A stretch of DNA of 64,000 nucleotides, from assembly GCF_014529535.1 (NCBI RefSeq), contig NW_023503474.1, positions 448,997 through 512,996 of the forward strand, in the 5' to 3' direction. The notes beneath the pieces are model-generated. The model was not told the origin of the DNA. It did no database searches and saw only the letters and a list, made by a program, of their open reading frames with translations. This document shows, piece after piece, positions 1-12,289 of the stretch; positions within the stretch are counted from its first letter, which is position 1; each line of letters starts with the position of its first letter. Source of the stretch: Bradysia coprophila (Eukaryota > Arthropoda > Insecta > Diptera > Sciaridae). Made by a program: the position numbers and the translations under genes.

Positions 1-860
1 ATTATTTGTAAGGAAATTGTAACACTTAAGTCTTCTTCTCCTATTCTATAATTCTAAGAATAAATATTTTGAAAGAAAAAGTTAAGTTTCCGGCAGATGG
101 GCTTTTGTCACATATTATTTAGACACCCAACAGTCTGACAGAAGCTTATTAAAATTAAGGGTAGCATAGTCAATTTTACTAATACGTCATTACTGTCTCG
201 CTCAAAAGCGGTTAAAACGCAACTATAGTACTACACATGTGTACGTCAAATTTGTTATCCTTTGTTTGCAGACTTCAGTTTTTTCATTTCATGATTTTGT
301 ATGCGAATGAAAACTAAAAGTGAGAAATTTTTCTTAGGAAAAGCTGTTTATTCATTTTTTTGAGCAAACTGTTTGAAAATGTGTTAAGAATCGATTGCGT
401 GGATTTACTTAATCAGTGCCTTTTTCTCACAAGCATCGAGGCTGAGTTTTTTCGCCGGCTACATTTATGACAAAATTCGTGGAATAACGTGTGCTCCTTA
501 AGTGCTAACTTTCGAACAGAAGAGAAAGATTGATATTTACGAATGTCAAAAAATAGGTTTATAGTGTAACAAAATCATTTACCAAGTCATTTATTAAAAA
601 AATTTCTTGAGCCTTCATTATTCAAATACGTTATTATTCAAAACTTGAATTTCTGAATTTAGTAGGGGGGCATTTCGTCAAAAAAAAGTGATTTGCCTTC
701 CTATGGATTTTATAAAAAATGTTTTGATGGGATTATTTTGAGTATTATTAGTAGTCAAAAAAACACTAATTAGAAAAATTCAAGGTCAACAAGGTTTTTT
801 TTAACAAACAAAATTTCACCCGCCAATATAAAATCAGCGGTACAATATAAACACTTCATT
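1..860. other. AT-rich non-coding stretch
   Basis: No gene, RNA or repeat structure is recognised here. Reading frames are short and frequently stopped on both strands. Confidence 0.5.
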
Positions 861-1206
861 TCTTCCATTATTTTCAACGGAGATTGTGTATAAAATATAA
901 AATTAATTAAACAACACGACATTTACGTGGAATCATCATCGAAAATTAAACTTTCGCGTACTTTGTTAACGTAGGTACTAGATTCGAAAAAACGATTCTT
1001 CTTCTTCTTCTACATATACGTCGGTTCATTATTCGTATGTACAAATGCACGCATGAATGAAGAACCGACGTATAGAAGAAGAAGAAGAATCGTCATTAAG
1101 TGCATCTTGTACTTACCTTAACAAAGCTCGCGAACGTTCATATTTCGGATTCCACGTAAGTGTCGCGTTATTTAATTAATTTTATATTTAAAATTATGGA
1201 AGTTTT
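861..1206. repeat. fold-back (inverted-repeat) element
   Basis: Two arms, about 861-1005 and 1060-1206, are reverse complements. Shared blocks include TTACGTGGAAT against ATTCCACGTAA, ATAAAATTAATTAA, and a CTTCTTCTTCT/AGAAGAAGAAG block next to ACGTCGGTTC. The left arm carries an extra block of about 22 bp. There is no coding sequence. It is probably a MITE, but no clear target duplication was found. Confidence 0.75.
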
Positions 1207-1689
1207 CACGACCACTACATTCAAACTGGCATTCATTCAGCTATAGTGTACATTGTCCATCTGAATGGTACTTTGAATCTGTCACAAATCATGTACTGCT
1301 CTGCTGTACAAATTCGGGACAAGTACATTTGTTAACGTAGCAGTATATTTGTTAACGTAACAGAACAGTAGTACATCTTAGCTGTACATAGTACTGTCAT
1401 TACGTTCAAAATTCAGCAATTACGTACAATATACAGATATGCTGAAAACTAATGTTCAGCTGTGTAGTAAAAAGAACTGCACGGGTACCATACCCAAATA
1501 TTTTTTTTTTATAGGTGTAGTTTTAATCTGACTTGATTAATAACAAATTCAAGGTTTTAAATGAGGAGGTTACGCCGATCACTGGGACCGTTATCGCTGA
1601 ACTTTGCTGAAATTTTTATAGAAAATTTTAGTGGACATTTTTGGGTGTTTCGAAAAAATTTTTGGTTCAGATAAATCATCAAAACGAGC
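1207..1689. other. non-coding stretch
   Basis: No gene is seen. Short GTACAT/ATGTAC-rich palindromic fragments occur around 1230-1450. Confidence 0.4.
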
Positions 1690-2612
1690 CATCAGAACAG
1701 TCGGAGCGTTTGCTGCGACTGAGCCCCGCACAAACCCGCATATCTATTGCGTACGTGACCCTAGTTCACGCCCGATAATGTAATTAAAGTAAAATTATTA
1801 TGAAATGTGTTAATCTTAGAACTTGCGCATAGCGCAATTACGAAGCCCCGTACGACGTTCCTTTCAAAATTTTAATTTATTGTGTATAAATACATTACAA
1901 ATTAATTGAGTATCGGCCTCAGTCCGAGGACTTAAATTTAAAATATTTTCAACAACATTCTATTCGGTGTTCGATTACCATTCAAATGTAACAAAAATTA
2001 CGAAAAACGGATGAAATTTACTCGAGTTCTATGTAAAATACACATAGGGCCCTAGTAGCGCCCTTAGTCCAAGGACCCAAATTTAATTTTTTTTCAACAA
2101 AATTCTATTCGGTGTTCGACTACCTTTTAAATGAAACAAAAATTAGGAAAAACGGATGAAATTCACTTGTGTTATAAATGCAAAGTACACATAGGGCCGA
2201 GTAGCCTTTTACTTCTAAGGCCCTAACTCACGGTCCACTCACCCAATTTACAATTTTTTTTTCCTGGATTGGTATTAACAACACCTTCCATCGATTTCCA
2301 TCGTTTATTTTGCCATAAATATCACCAAAAGACCTTAAATCACTTAGGTGACCCTTACTCACGAAGGGCCGACCCGAATATGCCCATCTTCGAACTTAGC
2401 CTCACTATTTCGACTATCCTATCAGGGATTTTTTTTTAAATCGGATTTGATTTACTCAAGATATCGACGTGATAGACAGACGGACAGACAAAATTTTTAT
2501 TGCGGATTCGTCATCTATGAACATAGGCAAACACTTTATCCTTACTGTCTGCTTCGAATTCCGTCAATTACACACGGCATCGTAATCCTTTGTACTTCGT
2601 ACGGGGCTAAAA
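1690..2612 (+). mobile_element. DINE-1/Helentron-like element, diverged copy A
   Basis: It begins with TCAGAACAGTCGGAGCG, shared with copies B (2692) and C (4475), and ends with the shared GTACGGGGCTAA terminus. Inside are about three diverged copies of a roughly 144-bp unit (anchors near 1908, 2049 and 2196) and a very short GACAGACGGACAGACA tract near 2475, where copy B has an expanded GGAC microsatellite. It encodes nothing credible. The Helentron/DINE-1 assignment is inferred from architecture: subterminal inverted repeat, internal tandem repeats, and a GTCY-type microsatellite near the 3' end. Confidence 0.65.
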
Positions 2613-2939
2613 GCGAACATTTTCCTGCCTAAATGTAGGCTACAAATTTGCAAAGGGTACATTACTCTTAGAAAGTAAAATTAAAACAAGGCATCAGAAC
2701 AGTCGGAGCGTTTGCTGCGACTTAGCCCCGTACAACCCGTAATCCTATTTCGTCCGCAACCATAATACGTCCGTAGCCCTAATAAGCCCGGAACCCTAAT
2801 ACGTCTACAACCCTCTAATGCGTCTGTTACCAAAATGCAAGTCAAGTTGGGCATTGTCAAATTTACTGAAACTGTTCATTTTTAAAATTGCGCATAGCGC
2901 AATTACGAAAGCCCGTACGAAGTACCTTTCAAATAAAAC

Positions 2940-3415
2940 CAACAATTTACGACATTATTTTAGAAACCCAAAATTTTTTGCCAACTTTCCATTGGGTATT
3001 CAATTACCTCTCAAATGAAACAAAAACTAGCAAAATCGGTTGAGATTTACTCGATTTATGTGCAAAAAGCACTTAGGGCCGAGTAGCGGCCTTAGTGCAA
3101 GGGCCCAAATTTGAAACTTTTTTTGCCATCATTCTATTCGGCATTCAATTATCTCTCAAATGAAACAAAAACTAGCAAAATCGGATGAGATTTACTCGAT
3201 TTATGTGCATAAAACACTTAGGGCCGAGTAGCGGCCTTAGTCCAAGGGCCCAAATTTGAAACTTTTTTCGCCACGTTCTTTTCGGTATTCAATTACCTTC
3301 CATAAAAAACAAAATCTAGCAAAATCGGATGAGATTTACTCGATTTATGTGCAAAAAACACTCAGGGCCAAGTAACGACCTTTGAGCCCTCCCAACTAGC
3401 CCACGTTGCATCTTA
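2940..3415 (+). repeat. 144-bp tandem repeat array (3 units) in element B
   Basis: Anchor GGGCCGAGTAGCGGCC and its variants recur at about 3076, 3221 and 3365, a spacing of 144-145 bp. Each unit contains GAGATTTACTCGATTTATG and TCAATTACCTYYCA-type blocks. Confidence 0.85.
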
Positions 3416-3664
3416 CCCAAAAACAATGTTCAGCAACTTTGTTCTACTCGTCAATACCTTTCATTTGATATATCACAAGCAGCTATTGCGTGCGTATTTC
3501 GGTAGATATCGCCGAAAGACTGAAAAACACCTATTGGGCCCTAGCTCTGGAGGGGCCGACCATACCATGCCCATTTTCGAACTTGACCTTACTTTTGTCG
3601 ATACCAATCGGGGAAAAAAAGAATTTTGAAAAAAGGTTGTGATTTACTCAAGCTAGAGGGGTCA

Positions 3665-3801
3665 CGGACGGACGGACGGACGGACGGACGGACGGACGGA
3701 CGGACGGACGGACGGACGGACGGACGGACGGACGGACGGACGGACGGATGGACGGACGGACGGACGGACGGACGGACGGACGGACGGACGGACGGACGGA
3801 C
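3665..3801 (+). repeat. (GGAC)n microsatellite
   Basis: About 34 GGAC units with a single GGAT interruption lie inside element B. The same position is about seven units long in element C and barely repeated in element A. Open frames across it, which translate as Thr-Asp-Gly-Arg or Arg-Pro-Ser-Val repeats, are by-products. Confidence 0.95.
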
Positions 3802-4292
3802 ATTTTTTTTATTGCGGATTCGTCATCTATGAACATAACTAAATGCTTTGACCTTACTGTCTGCTTCCAATTCGACGTGTTACAAACGGCATATTAATCT
3901 TATAAGCCCCCAGTACTTCGTACGGGGCTAAAAACGTTTTTCTAGAAAATGATGAGAGGGATCTGACGGTCACGGAACACTATGTGATTTTTGGATTCAA
4001 AAATGTTTAACGAAATAATTTCGTTAACGTGTAGCAGTTATTTATAATACAAAATTTCTATCACAAGAAACCCGCTCAAGTTACGCAACATATTAAAAAC
4101 GTGAAACCAAATGGCTTCACTCTCACAACAATGTATGCGAATTTTCGATGCGCTCGACTGGCTCGACTGGTTTCTTTTTTCATTTCAAAATGTGATGCGA
4201 TTAAAATTCGAATACATTGTAGCCATGAAATGTGCCTTTATATTGCGATGATGCCAAACTCGGCTTTGAATTTGGGAATTAATTCGCTAGAC

Positions 4293-4412
4293 CAGGGCCT
4301 ATTTTTGAGAAAGAGTTTCTTGAAATTTCTCGAATTTCTTGAAAAAATTCGTGAATTTTTTCGACAATTTCAAGAGAAATTTGAAGAAACTATTTCTCAA
4401 AAATAGGCCCTG
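4293..4412. mobile_element. hAT-type MITE (family CAGGGCCTAT), 120 bp
   Basis: Terminal inverted repeats CAGGGCCTATTTTTGAGAAA and its near-complement form a hairpin. It is flanked by a perfect 8-bp direct repeat CGCTAGAC at 4285-4292 and 4413-4420, the hAT superfamily hallmark. It has no coding capacity. A relative with the same termini lies at 24284-24544. Confidence 0.9.
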
Positions 4413-4474
4413 CGCTAGACAGTATTGGGGCGAGGTTTTTTGTAGAAATTTTGTGAATTTCCACTGAAACAAGG

Positions 4475-5895
4475 CATCAGAACAGTCGGAGCGTTTGCTG
4501 CGACTTAGCCCCGTACGATCCGTAATCCTATTTCGTCCGTAACCATAATACGTCCGTAGCCGTAATACGCCCGGAACCCTAATACGTCTACAACCCTCTA
4601 ATGCGTCTGTTACCAAAATGCAAGTCAAGTTGGGCATGGTCAAATTTACTGAAACTGTTCATTTTTAAAATTGCGCATAGCGCAATTACGAAAGCCCGTA
4701 CGAAGTACCTCTCAAATAAAACCAACAATTTACGACATTATTTTATAAACCCAAATTTTTTTGCCAACTTTCCATTGGGTATTCAATTACCTCTCAAATA
4801 AAACAAAAACTAGCAAAATCGGTTGAGATTTACTCGATTTATGTGCAAAAAGCACTTAGGGCCGAGTAGCGGCCTTAGTCCAAGGGCGCAAATTTGAAAC
4901 TTTTTTTGCCATCATTCTATTCGGCATTCAATTATCTCTCAAATGAAACAAAAACTAGCAAAATCGGATGAGATTTACTCGATTTATGTGCAAAAAACAC
5001 TTAGGGCCGAGTAGCGGCCTTAGTCCAAGGGCCCAAATTTGAAAAATTTTTCGCCACGTTCTTTTCGGTATTCAATTACCTTCCATAAAAAACTAAATCT
5101 AGCAAAATCGGATGAGATTTACTCGATTTATGTGCAAAAAACACTTAGGGCCGAGTAGCGGCCTTAGTCCAAGGGCCCAAATTTTAAACTTTTTTCGCCA
5201 CGTTCTTTTCGGTATTCAATTACCTTCCATAAAAAACTAAATCTAGCAACATCGGATGAGATTTACTCGATTTATGTGCAAAAAACACTTAGGGCCGAGT
5301 AGCGGCCTTAGTCCAAGGGCCCAAATTTGAAACTTTTTTCGCCACGTTCTTTTCGGTATTCAATTACCTTCCATAAAAAACTAAATCTGGCAAAATCGGA
5401 TGAGATTTACTCGATTTATGTGGAAAAAACACTTAGGGCCGAGTAACGACCTTTGAGCCCTCCCAACAAGCTCGCGTTGCATCCTACACAAAAACAATGT
5501 TCAGCAACTTTGTTCTACTCGTCAATACCTTTCATTTGATATATCACAAGCAGCTATTACGTGCGTATTTCGGTAGATATCGTCGACAGACTGAAAAACA
5601 CCTATAGGGCCCTAGCTCTGGAAGGGCCGACCCTACCATGCCCATTTTCGAACTTGACCTTACTTTTGTCGATACCATTCGGGGAAAAAAAGAATTTTGA
5701 AAAAAGGTTGTGATTTGCTCAAGCTAGAGGGGTCACGGACGGACGGACGGACGGACGGACGGACATTTTTTTTATTGCGGATTCGTCATCTATGAACATA
5801 ACCAAAAGCTTTGCCCTTACTGTCTGCTTCCAATTCGACGTGTTACAAACGGCATATTAATCTTATAAGCCCCCAGTACTTCGTACGGGGCTAAA
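4475..5895 (+). mobile_element. DINE-1/Helentron-like element, copy C
   Basis: Termini are as in copy B: TCAGAACAGTCGGAGCG at 4477, TTAGCCCCGTAC at 4505-4516, and inverse GTACGGGGCTAA at 5883-5894. It is very similar to B but carries five 144-bp units instead of three and only about seven GGAC units (5735-5764). The array and microsatellite lengths therefore vary independently of the element backbone. Confidence 0.7.
4725..5460 (+). repeat. 144-bp tandem repeat array (5 units) in element C
   Basis: GGGCCGAGTA anchors recur at about 4859, 5004, 5148, 5292 and 5436, a period of 144-145 bp. The middle units are nearly identical, suggesting recent unequal exchange. Confidence 0.88.
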
Positions 5896-6498
5896 AATCG
5901 GAATTTTCTATCTGCAGATCATGATTTAGAGGAGAGAAAATTTCAATTTTTTTCTTATTAGATAAGACATACGTACTTCATGGTCAAAACTCCATTGGAT
6001 TGAATAAACTGAATCGAGAAAATCGTCATCCAACGCCATCATTAGCTAGGAGTGAATATGTTGGTGTGGTATTTTCACGAATTTTCGCCAATTTTAACCT
6101 TTCAAATATAGGCCCCGTTGGCAATGCATTATGTGACAATAATTTGATTACGGCTCTATTTCTACGGCTTCGTTATTATCGCCGTTCTTATTGTTTTAAA
6201 CATTCACTTTTCTAGGACGACTCCATTTTATTGACCACGAAAAAAAAACGTTGGTCATTCCAACACAGAAATACACACAGCAATAAGTAGCAAAACACTT
6301 GCACAGACATTATTTTTAACTCCGCACGCCGTCAACGACGGCGTGCTTCTATCGAAAGGCGCAACGAATTTTTTACTGGCGGACAACAGAACGCGATTCT
6401 TTTCCCTCTCTCCTTACTTAACGCGTGAATCTACATCGTAAATTCTACAAATATACCGACCACATACATCGTCTTATAGTCCAGATACTTGTGTAATT
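5896..6498. other. non-coding stretch
   Basis: No gene is recognised. A perfect small palindrome, GCACGCCGT then CA then ACGACGGCGTGC, lies near 6333-6353. Confidence 0.4.
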
Positions 6499-7209
6499 CC
6501 GTGCGGCTTAAGTTCTTTCAGATTTTTCTTCGTGCCATGAAAAGTGTTGGAACAAAAAAAAATTTCTAGGAAAATGGAAAATTGTTTTTCCGGTCGGAAA
6601 ATCCATTCAATTGAAAAACGTCAACGTTGAATATCTCCGAAAATACCTTTTTGGCTTTCTTTTATTCTGCAAAGTGAGTAATCAAGGAGAGCGGAAGTAG
6701 TGACAAAATGTATGTACAAGAAACACCGGAATTAGTATCCCAAATTATAAATACGTGTCTTTTGTTGATCTAGAAAAAAAACTTAAGAAATCCTTACTAG
6801 GACCATGACTTTCCCAGGCCATATCTCAGGCTCCTGAAATCAGAAGTACTTGAATGTAACTTTGAATGACAACACTTTTATGAGAAATAAATTGAAAATG
6901 GCCAGGGAAAATGGCTTCAAAGTAGATGAATTTTCTGGGACACTTTTCGGGGTAACCGACTCCATTCCGGCTCCTCAAAACAAAAGTTCTTCCCTGAAAT
7001 ATCGGTTATGAGCCATACTTTCCAGAACAGAAGAAATTTGTCAAAAAAATTGGATTTTCGGAGTTATTGGACTTTGAAGGTGGTCATATGAATTGCTATT
7101 CCAACCGGAAAAACCATTTTCCATTTTCTGTGAAAAATTTTTCTTCCACAACTTTTCGTGACAAACAACATGAAATAAAGAAAACTCTAAAAGAACTTAA
7201 GGCGCACGG
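6499..7209. repeat. fold-back element, about 0.7 kb
   Basis: The ends CCGTGCGGCTTAAGTTCTTT (from 6499) and the near-complement AAAGAACTTAAGGCGCACGG (to 7209) are inverted. The arms continue inward for about 100 bp, for example AAAATGGAAAATTGTTTTTCC against its complement near 7110-7130. A 96-codon open frame at 7067-7357 runs through the right arm and is not credible as a gene. Confidence 0.75.
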
Positions 7210-8860
7210 AGTATTTTTTTCGACACAAGGACCTGGACTATTAGCTGATCGTTACGTTGGGCAACGTGAAGCAAATGGTGACTTTGAATTATACAACGAA
7301 TCGGTGTGGTTCGAAAGGCTAATCATTTGTGGAACTGTTGGTAGAATTGCTTTATAACAATTAACCCCTCGGTATCAATGCAAAGAGTCAGTTGTTCACA
7401 TCTTAGAAAGCATTTCCGTTCTAATCTCTTTACATTGAGGTAATTGATAGGATTACCGGCTCCCATTAAATTTAGAAATTGAGAATCAGCTCAGCGTATC
7501 CAATTGTTCATCCAATACGATAACTTAAACGCAGAAGTCAATTTTATATGACCGTTTGTGCATATTTGCATAGACAACCGATATTCAAGATGAGATAGTC
7601 TGCTGAAACGTTCGGAAAATTATCGCAAATCGTTGACGATTCAAAAATAAGTTTGAATATTGGATTCTCAACGAAATGTGTTGTTTGTAAAATAATGAGT
7701 GTGAAAATGAGTCCGACAACTGAACAGTGCCGTAGCAGCTCCTATGGCAGTATGCACTAGTGGGTGCATTGCACTCCATAGTTTCAAAACAAATAACATA
7801 AATAAAGAAAAGTCGACGTCAATTGTTGCTTGGCGACGTAATCTTACGTGCTCATATAAAGTTTCATATGTTTGTTTATATAGTGGGGGTTCTTAGCGAT
7901 TGCATAGTGCATTTTGTGACAAAGGTCTGAAAATTTGACCATCTGTACATATGGACTTCGAGAGTCTAATGCGATAAGGAGACCAAAATTTTAGCCACTC
8001 CCCTTCTCCTCACACCTCTTTAAAGTTTACGGTGCAGAGGTACGTTTGATGAATTATTGTGAAGCCGCCATGACTCCTACCATAGCTATATATAGCTCAA
8101 ATGAAAGTGGAAAGTCCAAAGTTTTTTTTGACACACTTTGGTTTTCCAAATTTTTCATTTTCATTGGACTTTTCCGAGCTTTTCTGAAATGTCAGAAAAA
8201 AAGTTGAGTTTCAAAATGAGATAACTCATGAAATTTAATGTTTACAAAGAAACGAAGTTCAAAAGGATTGTTCGTCATTAAATTCTCTACGGAAATAAGG
8301 TATCACACATCTTTAACGGTGGCGGATCTGGAACCGATTTTCCGCTTTCCCACCATATAATGCTAGAAATGAAAAAATAATAATTTTCAAGATTTTCACA
8401 AAAGTTAAATTTTTATTTTGTTAGGAAACTTGCTGTTATGATACAGAAAGTTGTTTCTGTTGTATATGATGTCCCCAGTTCCTCATCCAGAGGGTCAACC
8501 AGTATGGACTCTGGAATTTTGCGACTTTTCAATGTAATTTTTGATTGTGTTCTGGATTTGGAACTTTCAAAAGTTCTCCAGCACAAAGTACCCAAATTTC
8601 ATGATTCGTCAATAATCCCTGACATCCTACCTTATTATCCTGATAGGATATAGCTAAGAACAGCGTTGGAAGTGTCACATGTTTTTGGTTTTTCAGGGAT
8701 TCCTTGGAAGAACTACATTTGTCAAGTTAAATAAGGGAGAATTACAAACCCGTATAGTCGTGGCCTCTTTCTTCCGCTCCCAATTCTAGAACTGAAAGTT
8801 TTAAAGGACGTACCTGAATTTTTTTGGGTTTCCTTTGGTACTTTTTAGGATTATTGTCCT
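7210..8860. other. non-coding stretch
   Basis: No gene, RNA or well-bounded repeat is recognised. Only short open frames without family resemblance are present. Confidence 0.4.
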
Positions 8861-8869
8861 GGTAGAGTA

Positions 8870-9150
8870 CTAGTTCCTAAAATTCAAACACTTCACATGG
8901 TACAGCATCTTCCCAGTTCTAGAACTCTGGGATTTTGATGGACAACTCAGTTTTTTTGAATTCTCTTCTGGCCTAATGAGATGACGAAGGTAGTAGTTGG
9001 TTGGTTCCTAAAATTCCATCATTCTCCATGGTTCAGTATCCTCCCGGATCAAGAACTTCATCATTTGCCGGGACCTCAAAAGCCTTTGAGGCTGTTCTTT
9101 TAATTTTAGGAAAACTTTAGGGTAATAGAAAGTAAGTTCCCACAATTCCA
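8870..9150 (+). repeat. degenerate tandem repeat, period about 130 bp
   Basis: The block TTCCTAAAATTC followed by CATGGTWCAGYATC occurs at about 8873 and 9005, with a third partial TTCCCACAATTCCATGA copy at about 9136. A partly similar sequence precedes 8870. Confidence 0.5.
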
Positions 9151-9156
9151 TGACTA

Positions 9157-9790
9157 ATGACTAACGGCGCTAATTCAACCTTGATCCCGAGCAAAGGGTA
9201 CTACTACTACATATCAATGGCTCTGCCGAAACGTGTTATCAATAAATGCTACAAAAACATGTTACATGACATTTGGTTGATCGAGAAGTATTCCGGAGCT
9301 CAACGTTTCAATCAATGGATCGATGATTCATCGTGTGACTAATTACAAATGTATTGGGTTGGTCATTGACGATGGAATAAATTTTCACAAACACATCTAT
9401 CACGTTAAAAAGCAAATCAGACCTTTCATCACGTAGAGGTAAAAACATCCCTGTGGATAAACGAAGACAACTCTACAACTCATATCTATATGTGCAGAGT
9501 CATCCTCTCTTCATGCTGCCTATATATGCGGACTGTGCTTTGTACAAAAGGAAAGAATTTCAAACGCTGCAGAATCGGTGCATGAAAGCGGTTTACCGTT
9601 TAGACAGATTTACTTCAACAACCTACAACTACAGTGCGACGCTTCTGCCTGTTACCGAACTGGCCAAAGTTGAGAGAATTTGTTAAATTTATAAACTGGT
9701 GAACTTTCGGACTAAGAACAATTTTCGATTTCTTTCAAACTCAGTCGTTCACGGGAGATCAACTAGACCTGACTCCATAATCCACAACTT
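9157..9790 (+). pseudogene. decayed non-LTR retrotransposon (C-terminal reverse transcriptase)
   Basis: Conceptual translation in shifting frames gives the RT thumb/C-terminal signatures GLVIDDGINFHKHI, then RRQLYNSYLY, then LQNRCMKAVYRLD, then LPVTELAKVERI. These are typical of the end of a jockey-type LINE RT. A frameshift near 9336, another near 9440 and a stop at about 9686 break it. The catalytic core and endonuclease are absent, so this is a 5'-truncated dead copy. Confidence 0.75.
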
Positions 9791-10009
9791 CAATGTTTTC
9801 TCGACTAGATCTACTAGCTAATGTGGCTCTGATTATAGCAATTGACGAATTTAATCGTGTGACAGTGAAACTCGAAAAGTTTAGAAAAGAAGAATGTACC
9901 AGCACAAGTACAATGCTAAGAGATCGTAGTCCTACCACCGAACATGTCGTTGCACTAAATCATGAACCGAAATGGGATGATGTGAAATCCTAGAATTTGA
10001 ATATCAGTC

Positions 10010-10320
10010 AAAAAACCCTTAAAGGGTAAATGTGACGCAAGTCCTTTATCTTACTTGCAAAATAACTGATATCGCTGAGGGTGACGCATTGTGCGTCGTA
10101 CGCAAAAGTTTTAACAACAAAAAATTGACCCAAAAAATTTGTGAAAGAAAATTAAAAAAAAAAAGAAGAAATTTGCGTCACAAGTATCAGATGATTCGGT
10201 TTTCTTTCGTTTAAATTCATTCAGTACACTTTTCAACCATTTTCCTAGCAATACGTTCCTCAACATCTGCCACGCAAATTTCTTGTTGTAAAATTTTCTT
10301 TCTTCCAAAATTTAGGAACC
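10010..10320. repeat. dispersed inverted repeat, GTGACGCAAGTCC family
   Basis: It shares ordered blocks with the fold-backs at 27600-28040 and 59510-60070: GTGACGCAAGTCC, AACTGATATCGCTG-type, GTGACGCA, TTTGCGTCAC, and CAACATCTGCCAC. The arrangement is degenerate here. It is non-coding. Confidence 0.6.
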
Positions 10321-10396
10321 GACATAGTGGAAGTTAATACTTAATGACCACACACCATTCACCACATTACCATCCATATAATGCAACAAAATATAC

Positions 10397-10421
10397 AACA
10401 CACACACACACACACACACAA
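10397..10421. repeat. (CA)n microsatellite
   Basis: About 12 CA units. A second simple tract of AACT units lies at 10482-10509. Confidence 0.9.
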
Positions 10422-10481
10422 ACAAAATTTCAGGAAAATCTATAGAAACGTTTAGGAGTTAGGGGATCCACTTTTCCATAG

Positions 10482-10509
10482 GAACTAACTAACTAACTAA
10501 CTAACTAAC
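10482..10509. repeat. (AACT)n microsatellite
   Basis: Seven tandem AACT units. Confidence 0.9.
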
Positions 10510-10868
10510 GTAGCCAATTGTTATCTAAAAATACGAAATTTTTGCTTATTTTCATACAAACAACAAACATCAATATTTCGAAGCCAATTTTGAGGACGAG
10601 TCTTTTTGCAATGTTCGTGTTAATGTGAAGATAAATAGGTACACCTTTGTGTCTTTTTGTTTGCTGTGCTATCATCAATGAATTATTTTTACATTCGCCA
10701 AACCATGAAAACACTGAATATCACGCGTCAAAAGCTATCGGAAACCACACTTTTTTAGTTCTCTCTCAGCAGACTTTGCAGGGATCTAGGGATTCAGACG
10801 ATGTTTTGCTTAATGGTGGAGTTTGTTTATGTTATTCGTCAAAGAGAGAAATTTGATACGAAGGCGGA

Positions 10869-11003
10869 GCTTAAGCTGCGAGCGCACTTACACCGTTTAG
10901 CTCTCCGTTTACGTTTTAACAATGGAAAGTGGGAGGAGCTTCCATTGTTCACTCGTAAACGGAGTGCTAAACGGCGTAAGTGCGCTCGCAGCCTTACTCT
11001 CCG
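10869..11003. repeat. fold-back element, about 135 bp
   Basis: The arm GCTGCGAGCGCACTTAC (10876 onward) continuing through CCGTTTAGC and CTCCGTTTACG is mirrored by CGTAAACGGAG through GCGCTCGCAGC (to about 10993). The loop is around 10920-10950. No unambiguous target duplication is visible. Confidence 0.75.
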
Positions 11004-11992
11004 AGTGTAAAATTTTGTGCATCACAGGAGTGAAACCACTCAATCACAGTATGTGTGTGAATTCGTATCCCTCGAGAATTATTTTTGCATACTGTAACTT
11101 CGTGGTTTCAATCCAAGTGATGCGAATAACTATTGTTGACCTGATGATGTTTTCGAACTGAAAACGAAATATATTGGCAAAAAGAAAAACAATTTTGTCT
11201 TTATTTGAGCTACTCCGACAATCCTGATATTAATTAGGCTCAGCTCATTAACAATTTAATTTATAAAGTTTGCCTCTACATTGTGTTCCACGCAGAAATA
11301 ATGGAATGGTAAATAAATGAATTTAAACAAATGCAGTAGTGTCAGTTATAAATATACTGTCGACTCAATAAGGTCAATTATTACCAGTATGAACGATAAA
11401 GTAAACTCACTGAACGAAATGAAACCGCTGAGACAATGCATTTATTCCGTGTAAATTAGTGCACGGTGTTTGCTTCGAACATTTTGAATGACGTCGTAGA
11501 ATTGTTGATGTTGTTGGAAACTCAATGTTGAAATGGAATTTTCTAATTATTGTTGCAACAAGCCACTGTCACAGATATTTGTATCCACAATCCGTTGTTT
11601 ACTGTAACGTTTCACAATTGCCTAAAATCACTTAAATCAACCGATATAATAATTGCGATTACTCAATGGTCAACGTTTAATACGATGAACGATATGTTCC
11701 TTGTAAAGCAAAATGAGAAACGATTTTCTCCGGACACAATCAATCAAATTAAATTTTAACGTTCGTAAGAAGTTTCGCACTTTTAAGATTTGACTGCCTT
11801 TGTTACTATTTCACATAACACGGGACACCGCGATACTTAAAGATGCAAGATCTCGATGTCTATACTGACTTTTGTGAGTGACGTAGGTGCTAGTGATGAC
11901 AGTTTTATGATTTTGTACGCAGCCAGGTTAATCGATCAATTGAAAAAATCGACCTTGTCGTTAACACGTTGCCGGTTATTGTGACTTGTCAA
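11004..11992. other. non-coding stretch
   Basis: No gene or repeat of clear structure is recognised. Confidence 0.4.
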
Positions 11993-12000
11993 CTTTAGGC

Positions 12001-12176
12001 CAGAGAGATGCTAATATGACGACTGGGTCGTTTCAACGGATAGAGGGAATATGTCGAATGACAGGTGGGTTTTTGAGAGAGAATTCAATACATTTTCTCT
12101 CAACCAATTTCAAAATCATTCGACATATTCCCTCTATCCGTCGAAACGACCCAGTCGTCATATTAGCAACTCTCTG
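12001..12176. mobile_element. hAT-type MITE (family CAGAGAGATGCTAA), 176 bp
   Basis: The long terminal inverted repeat starts CAGAGAGATGCTAATATGAC and continues through GGATAGAGGGAATATGTCGA. It is flanked by perfect 8-bp direct repeats CTTTAGGC at 11993-12000 and 12177-12184. It has no coding capacity. Relatives lie at 30358-30863 and 39363-39414. Confidence 0.92.
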
Positions 12177-12289
12177 CTTTAGGCACACCGGAAAGTGCCC
12201 TCAGATATCAAATGGTTTTTCATATTATGTCTAAGGTCCCAGGTTTTTTAATGTTATTTCCATAGACTGGATGTAACGTATTTTCTATA

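Larger units (their letters stand above)
2692..3932 (+). mobile_element. DINE-1/Helentron-like element, copy B
   Basis: The 5' end is TCAGAACAGTCGGAGCG, followed by subterminal TTAGCCCCGTAC at 2722-2733. The exact inverse GTACGGGGCTAA closes the element at 3920-3931. Internally there are three 144-bp repeat units, a long GGAC tract, and a conserved 3' block (ATTGCGGATTCGTCATC). It is non-autonomous, with no Rep/helicase frame. Microsatellite-bearing DINE-1/mini-me elements are known in flies; assignment to that group is inference. Confidence 0.7.

Noticed and set aside
3626-3836. Open frames of Thr-Asp-Gly-Arg and Arg-Pro-Ser-Val repeats on both strands
   Set aside because: They are automatic translations of the GGAC microsatellite inside a Helentron-like element; no start context, no conservation.
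7067-7357. 96-codon open frame
   Set aside because: It spans the right arm of a fold-back element and has no family resemblance.
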